NCBI GenBank assembly: GCA_019090455.1
Contig: JAHRWA010000001.1
Span: 45,280-109,279 of the forward strand
From: Pseudomonadales bacterium
GTDB taxonomy: Bacteria > Pseudomonadota > Gammaproteobacteria > Pseudomonadales > DC-out160
Direction: 5' to 3'
DNA: 64,000 nucleotides
The notes beneath the pieces are model-generated. The model saw only the letters and a list, made by a program, of their open reading frames with translations, was not told the origin of the DNA and made no database searches. Below are positions 56,229 to 63,677 of the stretch, piece by piece; the first letter of the stretch is position 1; each line of letters begins with the position of its first letter. The position numbers and the translations under genes were made by a program.

Positions 56229-56918
56229 ATGATAAACGTGTCCAACAGTATTTATCGTACATCAGTCATTGGCTGTGTCCTTACGTTTGCACTATTAACA
56301 GGTTGTGCGACGGAAACGCATCGGTCAGTTGCACCCCAGACGGTTGATACCTATAGATCGAATTACTCAGGAGTCAAAGCTGCTTTGGTTGTGGGTAATT
56401 TTCAAAACCGTTCCAACTACATGCAGGGTTTGTTTTCCTCCAATGTTGATCGGCTGGGAAACCAGGCAAAAACAATTCTGAAAACGCACTTGCAGCAAAC
56501 CAATCGCTTTAAAGTCGTTGATCGTGAAAATTTGGCGCTGAACCAAAACGAAGCGCAATTAAGAGGAGAGCAGCAACAAATTAAAGGTGCTCGATATACG
56601 GTAACGGGCGATGTCACAGAGTTTGGACGCAAGGTAACAGGAGATCATCAGTTATTTGGTATTTTGGGTTCTGGGAAAAAACAAACGGCGTACGCCAAAG
56701 TATCCCTCAATATTGTCGATGTATTGACGTCAGAAATTGTCTATTCGACCCAAGGTGCGGGAGAGTATGCACTGAGTAATCGCGAAGTGATTGGTTTTGG
56801 CGGCACCGCAGGGTACGACGCTACATTGAACGGTAAAGTCCTCAATTTTGCCATTACTGAGGCAGTGAATCATATAGTGAAAGATATCCAAAACGGTGTT
56901 TGGTCAATTCAACAGTAA
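56229..56918 (+). CDS. CsgG/HfaB-family lipoprotein
   Basis: A 229-residue lipoprotein. ATG 56229 is chosen for the upstream AGGAG and the resulting lipoprotein signal ending FALLTGC. The body resembles the periplasmic domain of CsgG (VVGNFQNRSN, TILKTHLQQTNRFKVVDREN, GARYTVTGDVTEFGRK), but it is unlikely to be a curli secretin, since no curli genes are present. First gene of a three-lipoprotein operon (CsgG-like, DUF4810, GNA1162) that recurs in Proteobacteria. Confidence 0.87.
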   Translation: MINVSNSIYRTSVIGCVLTFALLTGCATETHRSVAPQTVDTYRSNYSGVKAALVVGNFQNRSNYMQGLFSSNVDRLGNQAKTILKTHLQQTNRFKVVDRENLALNQNEAQLRGEQQQIKGARYTVTGDVTEFGRKVTGDHQLFGILGSGKKQTAYAKVSLNIVDVLTSEIVYSTQGAGEYALSNREVIGFGGTAGYDATLNGKVLNFAITEAVNHIVKDIQNGVWSIQQ

Positions 56919-56930
56919 CGGATTTTATCA

Positions 56931-57311
56931 ATGATGAATAAAGTGAAGATGTTAGCGATCCTAGTGTTTTTGTGTCAGGGCCTATTAGGGTGTGCACCAG
57001 CACAGAAAAACTATTATTACTGGGGTAAGTACGAGCAGTTAATTCATGATATGTACGTTAAACCAGGGACAGCGGATGCGGGGACGCAAATACAAAAATT
57101 GACGACGGATATTCAAAAGGCGCAAAACTATGGCAAAGAAGTGCCACCGGGAGTTTATGCTCATCTTGGTTTTATGTATGCGCTCAAAGGGAATATCGCG
57201 CAAGCAGAGGATGCATTTAATGAAGAGAAAGCACGCTACCCTGAGTCTGTCGTTTTTATTGATGGCATGATGAATCGTGCAAAAGAGAAAAGGGCAGTGA
57301 CCAATGAATAA
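56931..57311 (+). CDS. DUF4810 family lipoprotein
   Basis: A 126-residue lipoprotein with a signal ending GLLGC and the DUF4810 core YYYWGKYEQLIHDMYVKPG, then a TPR-like hairpin (PPGVYAHLGFMYALKGNIAQ). It lies between the CsgG-like and GNA1162-like genes, overlapping the latter by 8 bases. Function unknown; it is probably an outer-membrane accessory of its neighbours. Confidence 0.88.
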   Translation: MMNKVKMLAILVFLCQGLLGCAPAQKNYYYWGKYEQLIHDMYVKPGTADAGTQIQKLTTDIQKAQNYGKEVPPGVYAHLGFMYALKGNIAQAEDAFNEEKARYPESVVFIDGMMNRAKEKRAVTNE

Positions 57312-57966
57312 GCCAATAAACATGACATTAAGTAAAAAAGTAATATTTCTCCTTCCTATCCTGGTATCGATATTATCAGGTTGCGTATCACAACCTCCGT
57401 ATGATTATTCCGCGTTGATTCAAAGCAAACCTCGATCTATTGTTGTAATACCTCCCATGAACAATACGGTTGAAGTGAATGCGCAGTATAAATTCTTATC
57501 CACTATTTCTAAGCCACTGGCAGATAAAGGATATTACGTTTTTCCCGTGTCGGTGATAGACCATTTCTTAAAGGAAAATGGACTGCCCACACCGGCTGAG
57601 ATGAATTCGATTCCCTTGGATAAGATTGGTGAAATTATTGGAGCTGATGCAGTGTTGTATGTATCCATTGATCAATGGGGGCAAAAGTTTCAGTTGATTT
57701 CGTCAAAGGCGATTGTGGGCGCTAAATTAAGGTTGGTCGACGTGAAAACCGGTGCCCAGCTATGGGATGCAAAGGTATACGCTGAAAAGGCATCCGGTGA
57801 TGGGGGCGGTGGAATCATGGGTGCACTAGTGGCTGCTGTCGTGGAGCAGGTGTCAGGATCAATTAAGGACCAAACTGTTGGCTTATCTCGAACTGCCAAC
57901 AACATGGCCATTAATAGTCACAGGAGAGGCTTGCTTGATGGTCCCTACCGACCGGTTTCCCCCTAA
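57304..57966 (+). CDS. GNA1162/DUF799 family lipoprotein
   Basis: A 220-residue lipoprotein with a signal ending SILSGC and DUF799 features (SIVVIPPMNNTVEVNAQYKF, GYYVFPVSVIDHFLKENG, IGADAVLYVSIDQWGQKF). The neisserial homologue GNA1162 is a known surface-exposed antigen. It overlaps the DUF4810 gene, so the trio is certainly co-translated. Confidence 0.9.
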   Translation: MNKPINMTLSKKVIFLLPILVSILSGCVSQPPYDYSALIQSKPRSIVVIPPMNNTVEVNAQYKFLSTISKPLADKGYYVFPVSVIDHFLKENGLPTPAEMNSIPLDKIGEIIGADAVLYVSIDQWGQKFQLISSKAIVGAKLRLVDVKTGAQLWDAKVYAEKASGDGGGGIMGALVAAVVEQVSGSIKDQTVGLSRTANNMAINSHRRGLLDGPYRPVSP

Positions 57967-58005
57967 TTAAAGTCGTTGGATGATGCGAAGGAAGTCAGGT
58001 TTTAT

Positions 58006-59088
58006 ATGGAAGCAATACTAGGCAACATAGAAAACCTGACTGACATATTACTTTTAGTTGAACCCTTCGATTATTTTGTTCTCGCTCTCAATCTCGTTCT
58101 TTTTCTTTTTGCTAAAAAAATTCTAAATTATTTTTATAATAAAGGTGATAAAAATTCAAATTTTTTAATGCGTGTTACCGTATTTCGATTTTTAAATGTA
58201 CTCATTTTTATTTTGTACGGCTATCACTATCTTTATGCTCCGACGGGAAAAGACAGTTGGGATTTCCAGTTAATTGGAATTCTAGCGACTCTGTATATTG
58301 GCTATATCGCGCAGCATATCAGTACCTACTTTATTCAGCTTCGATTTGGTAAAGAGCGTGAGGTTAATGGTGACAAACGCATTATCGAAACCTATAACAC
58401 GCGGCTGCTGAGTATTCTGTCCACTATTTTTATTACCGTTATAACGCTGATTACCTTGGTACGCTTACTGGGGTTTGAGACATGGTTGGAAGCGGGTGGA
58501 GTATTGGGCTTTATAGGTGTTTTTTTAGCGTTGACCCAGGCCGCCTGGGCACCGGATGTGTTCAGTGGTTTGATTATTTTGAACAGTGGTATTGTCGAAG
58601 AAGGGGATGTAATCGAGGTTAACGGTGGTAGCCAGATATTGGGTATTATTTTTAAAACTAAAATGTTTCACACGGAAGTTTTGAATTTAGTGAATAATCA
58701 CCGAATCATGATTCGAAACTCTCACCTGCGAGAGCATGTTATTCATAATTTATCTAAGTTTGCTTCAGCCAAAGGGTTGCGAGAAAAGCTTATTTTTAAT
58801 ATTGGTTATGAATCGGAAGCGAATAAAGTGAGGCAGATGTTTGATGCGGCGTTTCAAGCCGCAGCGATAGACTCCGAGATTAAAGTTGAGGAGCAATACC
58901 CCGCTGAGATACGAACACTGGATGCTGGAGATTATGCAGTGAAATGGGCCTTTTTTTACTACACTAAAGACGTCAAAAACCTATTGTCGACTCGTCATAA
59001 AATGATAGAGAAAATTATTTTTACAGCGAAAGACCAAGGGATAGAGCTATCGACCCCTGTGTTAAATCGATTTATTCCTTCGGATTAG
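58006..59088 (+). CDS. MscS-type mechanosensitive channel protein
   Basis: A 360-residue membrane protein with about five membrane segments. The pore-like helix region (WLEAGGVLGFIGVFLALTQA, about 165-185) is followed by an MscS beta domain (GLIILNSGIVEEGDVIEVNG, and RIMIRNSHLREHVIHNLS). ATG 58006 is favoured over TTG 57976 because GGAAGTCAGG lies just before it. It begins 39 bases after the lipoprotein trio and may share its transcript. It is longer at the N-terminus than E. coli MscS. Confidence 0.87.
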   Translation: MEAILGNIENLTDILLLVEPFDYFVLALNLVLFLFAKKILNYFYNKGDKNSNFLMRVTVFRFLNVLIFILYGYHYLYAPTGKDSWDFQLIGILATLYIGYIAQHISTYFIQLRFGKEREVNGDKRIIETYNTRLLSILSTIFITVITLITLVRLLGFETWLEAGGVLGFIGVFLALTQAAWAPDVFSGLIILNSGIVEEGDVIEVNGGSQILGIIFKTKMFHTEVLNLVNNHRIMIRNSHLREHVIHNLSKFASAKGLREKLIFNIGYESEANKVRQMFDAAFQAAAIDSEIKVEEQYPAEIRTLDAGDYAVKWAFFYYTKDVKNLLSTRHKMIEKIIFTAKDQGIELSTPVLNRFIPSD

Positions 59089-59222
59089 CTTTGTAAAGAG
59101 CGGTTTCTTCGAGAATAAAATTTAGCCACGGAAGCACGAGAAGGCAAAGTGGTGTTATTATATGCGCGCCAAGTATTCAGGCCAGTTTAAATCCCCTAAA
59201 TGTATCCCCTATTGTTCGGAGT

Positions 59223-59930
59223 GTGATGATTAGTTCGGTGGTAGATGACTTTGTTGCTCCTCCTTGCTATGGAGAGATCCGCGTTCTCTATCAAGATGCG
59301 GATATACTGTTGATTGATAAACCCAGCGGCTTGTTAAGTCTGTCTGGTAAGAATCAGCTGAATAAAAATTCGGTGCATTCTCGGCTTGAGCAGGGCCAGC
59401 TTCATGGGGACCTGAGCGGCCAAGCATTTTCATCGGCAATATTGATACACAGGTTGGATTTCGGTACCTCGGGTATCATGGTGGTGGCTCTTAATAAACG
59501 GGCCACCAGTTTGATCAGCAAACAATTTCAGGCTCGTACGGTGAGCAAAAGTTATATCGCAATACTGGAAGGGCAGCTTAGTGAAGACCAAGGGATTATC
59601 GATTTCCCCATCGCCAAGGATAAACCGAACTTTCCTTTACAGAAAATATGTTACGAAACAGGCAAGCTCTCCCGCAGCGAATATCGAGTGATAGAACGAC
59701 TGCAGGACCCCGCGCGCTGTCGAGTGCAATTTAGTCCACAGACCGGTCGTACGCATCAACTACGGATTCATAGCTTTAAAGCAGGTCATCCGATTCTAGG
59801 GTGTGATCTCTATAAAAGTGAATGCAGTGAGCAGATGGCTGAGAGACTGCTGCTGCATGCAACGGAGTTGCAATTTGACCATCCTGGTACAGGTGAACGG
59901 ATATACGGACAAAGCCCTTGTCCTTTTTAA
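59223..59930 (+). CDS. RluA-family pseudouridine synthase
   Basis: A 235-residue single-domain enzyme without an S4 domain. It has LLIDKPSGLLSLSGKN and the catalytic Asp in IHRLDFGTSGIMVVAL (about residue 78), then RTVSKSYIAILEG and FSPQTGRTHQLRIH. It is most similar in layout to RluA/TruC-type stand-alone synthases; the RNA target is not determinable. The start is GTG 59223 or ATG 59226. The stop codon lies in a long tandem-repeat ladder. Confidence 0.92.
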   Translation: MMISSVVDDFVAPPCYGEIRVLYQDADILLIDKPSGLLSLSGKNQLNKNSVHSRLEQGQLHGDLSGQAFSSAILIHRLDFGTSGIMVVALNKRATSLISKQFQARTVSKSYIAILEGQLSEDQGIIDFPIAKDKPNFPLQKICYETGKLSRSEYRVIERLQDPARCRVQFSPQTGRTHQLRIHSFKAGHPILGCDLYKSECSEQMAERLLLHATELQFDHPGTGERIYGQSPCPF

Positions 59931-60106
59931 ACAGCTACACTTTTTAAATAACCAAACCTTTTAAATGATTCACCTTTACAAGCTAATCTTCTTATTAAGC
60001 GATTTACTTTTTTAGGCAATCTATTTTTACAAATAATCTATTGTTTTCAAATAACTTTTACAGACAAGTTACTTTATTCAATAAGCTATTTTCATCAATG
60101 CAGAAA
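59924..60106. repeat. eleven-unit degenerate 16-17-bp tandem ladder
   Basis: Units start at 59924, 59941, 59958, 59974, 59990, 60007, 60024, 60041, 60058, 60074 and 60090. Each begins with a T-rich block and continues with an A-rich block and a C/T end (for example tttttaaataaccaaac and tttttacaaataatcta). The first unit contains the stop codon of the RluA-family gene, and the last ends 13 bases before the next ATG. It fills the whole intergenic gap. Confidence 0.75.
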
Positions 60107-60119
60107 TAAGGAAAACCGT

Positions 60120-60461
60120 ATGTCAGATAAATTCTTTTTCAAAGGTCGCCAAGATGCGCGCCAAGATCATGTTAATCAGGGTTATCAAGCGAAGGGCAGC
60201 CACAAACCGGGTAGTAAAAAATATCCCATGACGCTAGTGGTGACCAGTGAGGAGCGCAAGGCAGAAGTGGCGGCGCAGGTAGCAGAGGCACAGCTATATG
60301 CTGAGATTAGTATCGACAGCAGCGAAGAGGCAGAGGAATCCATCTTTGAATTGACCGCGTTGCTCAACAAAGCTAGTACCGTCAATCTAGATAAAACACC
60401 CGCTCGCAACGAGCCTTGTAGCTGCGGTAGTGGTAAAAAGTATAAAAAGTGCTGTGGTTGA
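60120..60461 (+). CDS. SEC-C metal-binding motif protein (PBPRA1643 family)
   Basis: A 113-residue protein: basic N-terminus (MSDKFFFKGRQDARQDHVNQ), an acidic helical middle, and a C-terminal SEC-C zinc motif (NEPCSCGSGKKYKKCC) like the tail of SecA. The family is described as SWIM/SEC-C motif proteins of unknown function. AATAAGG upstream of ATG 60120 is a usable ribosome site. Confidence 0.88.
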   Translation: MSDKFFFKGRQDARQDHVNQGYQAKGSHKPGSKKYPMTLVVTSEERKAEVAAQVAEAQLYAEISIDSSEEAEESIFELTALLNKASTVNLDKTPARNEPCSCGSGKKYKKCCG

Positions 60462-60509
60462 TAAAGTAGGGTTCTGAATTTAATTAGATGGTATCTAAAG
60501 GGTCCGCAT

Positions 60510-61196
60510 TTACTCGGACATTATATCCAAAATGCGTGGATCCAGGCAGGATTTAAGAAAAGCGTTCATAGCGACTTGATCGTCTGAGTCATAAAAATCG
60601 ATCATTAGACTATTGAATTCCAGTTGTCGCGTGACGGGTACATTGATAGCGGGGTACCCTTTAGTGAGTAAAATCCCATTCATCATAAAGCGCCCCATTC
60701 TTTTATTAACGTCGTAAAAAAACTGAATGCGGGCCATGCTGAGAAACACAAAGATAGCGCTATCGTAGATATCGTTGATGGTTTCATACTCTTTGACCAT
60801 TTGAGCGAAGTGGGCAGAAAGCTTCTTGGCTTTTGGTGGTAAATAAGTTGTACCGGCAATAGTGACGCCGCCTGAGCGGAAGCAACCCCACTCCAGAGCC
60901 TCCTCTTTAGCCGCAGTGCCATGTAGTACCATTGCGTATTTATCAGAGACGTTAAACTGTTTCTGCTCTAAGTCGTTAAACAACTGCCGCCAAGCGTTAC
61001 CCTGATTGATTGCGACCTGTTGATCACTTAGTTTATGCCCCCCAACCGTGATTCCATCGAGCAAGGTCTGTACCTCTGGCAAGGTAAAGTTAATCCCTTC
61101 CAATTGCACCGCATCATAAACAAAAGACGGCAGCTCTCGCTTAGCCAGCATCATCGCTTTTGCGAAATCGGGATTGATTTGATCTATATTCGCCAC
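60510..61196 (-). CDS. Fic-like protein with degenerate active site
   Basis: A 228-residue Fic-fold protein. The Fic motif HPFxxGNGRxGR is altered to QFFYDVNKRMGR, so the catalytic His is Gln and both glycines are changed. AMP transfer is therefore unlikely. The flap region GVTIAGTTYLPP and the ending FMMNGILLTKGYPAINVP are retained. A complete frame without disruption suggests a kept, non-enzymatic or altered role. It belongs to a zone with three further Fic remnants (62563, 63457, 63678). Confidence 0.8.
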   Translation of the reverse strand: MANIDQINPDFAKAMMLAKRELPSFVYDAVQLEGINFTLPEVQTLLDGITVGGHKLSDQQVAINQGNAWRQLFNDLEQKQFNVSDKYAMVLHGTAAKEEALEWGCFRSGGVTIAGTTYLPPKAKKLSAHFAQMVKEYETINDIYDSAIFVFLSMARIQFFYDVNKRMGRFMMNGILLTKGYPAINVPVTRQLEFNSLMIDFYDSDDQVAMNAFLKSCLDPRILDIMSE

Positions 61197-61272
61197 GCTT
61201 AACTCGCATCAATAAGTGGATGTCAGAATAAGAATTTTAATTGCTATAGCCTCAATAGCAAACAATATGTTT

Positions 61273-61974
61273 TCAAATAGAGGTACTCAACGCACCATCG
61301 ACAACAATGCTTTGTCCAGTGATATAGCCCGCATCATCGGAAATCAGAAAGGCTGCCGTCTTAGCAATTTCATTCACCGAACCCGGTCGATGCATGGGGA
61401 GAGCTTGAGCAGCTTTCGCCTCCATGGGGAAACTATCAATATACCCCGGCAAAACACTATTCATGCGGATGTTATCGCCCGCATACCGGTCGGCAAGCAG
61501 CTTCGTAAATGCGGCAGTACCCGCCCGAATAGCGGAAGAAAGCGGATAATCCAAGCTCGGTTCACGAGCAGCAAAAGTACTGATATTGACGAAGGCGCCG
61601 CCGCCTTGCTCTGCCATGGCTGGCACTGTGAGGCGCGCTATCCGAACGATATTAAGCAACATAAGATCCAGTGCCGCGTGCCAATCATCGTCGCTTAGCT
61701 CAAGTAGATCGCCTCGGGCTGGATGGCCACTACTGTTGATAACCGCGTCCACTCGACCGTGCTCTTCTAATGTGATTGCCACCAGTTTTTTCAGATCAAC
61801 GGGGTTTGTGACATCACCTTGTATCCCCACGGCACCGAGCTCTTCCGCTAAATCATTAATCGCATTTGACCGGGCCATCAATACCAATTGATAGCCGCGA
61901 CGAGAAAGCTCACGAGCGCATGCCGCTCCCATACCTTTGCTTGCTGCGGTGATGATGGCTACTTTTTTTGCCAT
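61273..61974 (-). CDS. short-chain dehydrogenase/reductase family protein
   Basis: A 233-residue Rossmann protein with IITAASKGMGAACARELSRRG (cofactor loop), VINSSGHPARG, VNISTFAARE and GYITGQSIVVDGALS. A strong AGGAGG precedes the ATG. The catalytic YxxxK is not intact: the Tyr in DYPLSSAIRA is followed by Ser where Lys is expected, as in some atypical SDR subgroups. Function unknown. Confidence 0.88.
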   Translation of the reverse strand: MAKKVAIITAASKGMGAACARELSRRGYQLVLMARSNAINDLAEELGAVGIQGDVTNPVDLKKLVAITLEEHGRVDAVINSSGHPARGDLLELSDDDWHAALDLMLLNIVRIARLTVPAMAEQGGGAFVNISTFAAREPSLDYPLSSAIRAGTAAFTKLLADRYAGDNIRMNSVLPGYIDSFPMEAKAAQALPMHRPGSVNEIAKTAAFLISDDAGYITGQSIVVDGALSTSI

Positions 61975-62076
61975 GAGGTGTCCTCCTAAAGGGGTTTGAA
62001 AGGGATATACAGAATATATTGCTGCTGTAAATTAGTCTGATTTTTTCATATTAGAATCTGTAAGGGGGCGAGTTAA

Positions 62077-62343
62077 ACCTCCCCCATTATTTTTAAAACC
62101 TATTGCCTTGAGTTTAATTGGGCTTACTGGGATCGCTGGGGTGAAGTTACATTTATACAGCAGTCGTTTTTATTTACTCTTTATTTGTTAAAGCTGCATG
62201 GCGATAAAATGGAGCTGACTTCTGTCTATGAAGATAATTTCTTGCAAGCCTTTCCTATGGTGATTGATGAAATGGACGGTTCGCCTTATTCCACTCCAGA
62301 AGATGATTTTCGTCGTTGCTATCACTTTAGGGTTCGTCATTGA
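62077..62343 (+). pseudogene. 3' fragment of an unrecognised gene
   Basis: An open frame of 88 codons with no start codon, ending in TGA at 62343. It encodes a well-composed segment (EFNWAYWDRWGEVTFIQQSF, then LYLLKLHGDKMELTSVYEDN and SPYSTPEDDFRRCYHFRVRH). It reads like the C-terminal part of a real protein whose 5' end has been lost. I do not recognise the family. The surrounding gap 61975-62562 otherwise holds the REP-like hairpin and operator-like repeats listed below. Confidence 0.55.
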
Positions 62344-62419
62344 ACTTTATTGTCGAGCCTTTTTGTTCAGATGCGAATAAGGCGGGGCAGCTATTAATGT
62401 GTTTTCACTTGTTACTTTC

Positions 62420-62446
62420 TCGTTCCTACTCTCCTGGTGGGAACGA
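62420..62446. repeat. REP-like hairpin
   Basis: CGTTCCTAC (62421-62429) pairs with GTGGGAACG (62437-62445) with one wobble around a 7-base loop, extended by T/A at 62420/62446. The form cgttccyac-loop-gtgggaacg resembles repetitive extragenic palindromes common in gammaproteobacterial genomes. Confidence 0.5.
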
Positions 62447-62487
62447 TTAGCACCTTGGATGGGTGTTTTCTAGCTGCCTAATTGTAA

Positions 62488-62546
62488 AGGTAGTTTTCGA
62501 TATAAGAAGCTCGTTATGTCTAAAACTACCTCAGTATTTGACATAA
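62488..62546. promoter_or_regulatory. two interlocking inverted repeats upstream of a fic gene
   Basis: AGGTAGTTTT (62488-62497) pairs exactly with AAAACTACCT (62522-62531), and TTATGTC (62514-62520) pairs exactly with GACATAA (62540-62546). They lie 17-75 bases before ATG 62563 and could be autoregulatory operators of the fic gene. Confidence 0.45.
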
Positions 62547-62562
62547 GTGAATATTAACGACT

Positions 62563-63228
62563 ATGAATCAGGCCGTTACAAGCCCCAATATTGAGGACGC
62601 TAGTTTTTCGCCTGAGATAATTAACCATGATTGGACCTTCGAAGACGGAGAAATACAACAACTCTTAAGTGAGGCGGATAGGACTTTAGGTGAGTTGAAT
62701 GCCTTTTCTCAGCTAATCCCCAATATCGACTTTTTTATCCGTATGCACATTGCTAAAGAAGCGACACAATCAAGCCGTATTGAGGGCACTCGCACCAATA
62801 TGGAAGACGCTTTGTTGAGCGAGAAAGACATTGATCCCGAAAAAAAGGATGATTGGGAAGAGGTGCAAAATTATATTTTAGCTGTCAATCAAGCTATTGA
62901 GCAACTTGAAACTCTACCCTTGTCTAATCGTTTATTAAAAGAGACTCATCGTAAGCTTATGCAGGGCGTGAGAGGAGAAACGAAACAGCCAGGAGAGTTT
63001 CGAACCAGTCAAAACTGGATTGGCGTGAGTTTAAAAAATGCGACCTTTATTCCGTCACATCAAAGTGAAGTGGTAGAGCTTATGAGTGATTTAGAATTGT
63101 TTTTTTATAATAAACAATTAAACATTCCGCATCTTATAAAAATTGCAATTGCTCATTATCAATTTGAAACAATCCATCCCTTTTTAGATGGTAACGTAAT
63201 CGGGTTTTTTTATTTGAGAAATATATGA
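62563..63228 (+). pseudogene. Fic family gene truncated inside the catalytic motif
   Basis: 221 residues. It has a Fic N-terminal domain with the inhibitory motif SSRIEGT (about residues 70-76, Fic class II), then GEFRTSQNWIGVSLKNATFIP and AIAHYQFETIHPFLDGN. After HPFLDGN the expected GRxGR is replaced by VIGFFYLRNI and a stop codon, so roughly the last 130-150 residues of a usual ~370-residue Fic protein are missing. The break coincides with the end of a small ORF on the other strand, implying an insertion or deletion junction near 63195. Confidence 0.85.
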
Positions 63229-63383
63229 GAATTTTTTAAAAACAGGAGCGCAGTGATTAAGACAAATAAACTGGTTGCAAATAAAAGAGATGATATGAGT
63301 TCTAGCTTGCTTATTCGTTCCTCAGGTTTCTCATATTCATTAGAGCAGCAGACATTACTACACACTAATAAACCAACACCCAA
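63210..63383 (-). CDS. possible small membrane protein
   Basis: A 57-residue frame starting with TTG 63383: Cys-rich N-terminus (LLVCSNVCCSNEYEKPEER), then one clear hydrophobic helix (LISSLLFATSLFVLITALLF) and a basic end. It occupies the gap between two broken fic genes and overlaps the aberrant end of the first. No ribosome site is clear. It may be a real small gene carried by the inserted segment or a chance frame. Confidence 0.25.
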   Translation of the reverse strand: MGVGLLVCSNVCCSNEYEKPEERISKLELISSLLFATSLFVLITALLFLKNSHIFLK

Positions 63384-63456
63384 GCCAACTCAAAAAACGG
63401 GGTAACATCAAGCAAGCCCGCTTAGAAAAAACGTTTGTCTAAAGAGAGATAAAAAA

Positions 63457-63675
63457 TTGACCTTAGAAAACAAACTCAATATTACCGATGCCGTCGAGCT
63501 GGCTAGAGTGGAAGAAAAACTCAGTAAAGCCAAAGCCCATAGGCTTTTTACCAGCGGTTTTTTAGATGGCTTGGTGGAGGATTGGAGTCAAGTGGATAAA
63601 GGCGACTATCTGTTGGCTATCGGGTGTAAAGTCTTACCGCTAGACGTTTTTGTGCAAGGATCAATACAAAAATAA
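63457..63675 (+). pseudogene. 5' fragment of a second Fic-type gene
   Basis: The first ~35 codons (from TTG 63457, MTLENKLNITDAVELARVEE then KLSKAKAHRLFTSGFLD) match the conserved N-terminus of class III-like Fic proteins. After that the similarity stops (DWSQVDKGDYLLAIGCKVLP) and the frame ends at 72 codons, without any Fic motif. It is probably a remnant joined to foreign sequence. Confidence 0.6.
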
Positions 63676-63677
63676 AT

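Noticed and set aside
56229..56918. Curli secretion channel CsgG
   Set aside because: No curli subunits or CsgE/CsgF genes are nearby; the gene belongs to the CsgG-like/DUF4810/DUF799 trio.
61216..61698. 160-codon plus-strand frame antisense to the SDR gene
   Set aside because: Composition is mirror-like of the SDR coding sequence and it lacks any domain; the SDR gene has a strong ribosome site.
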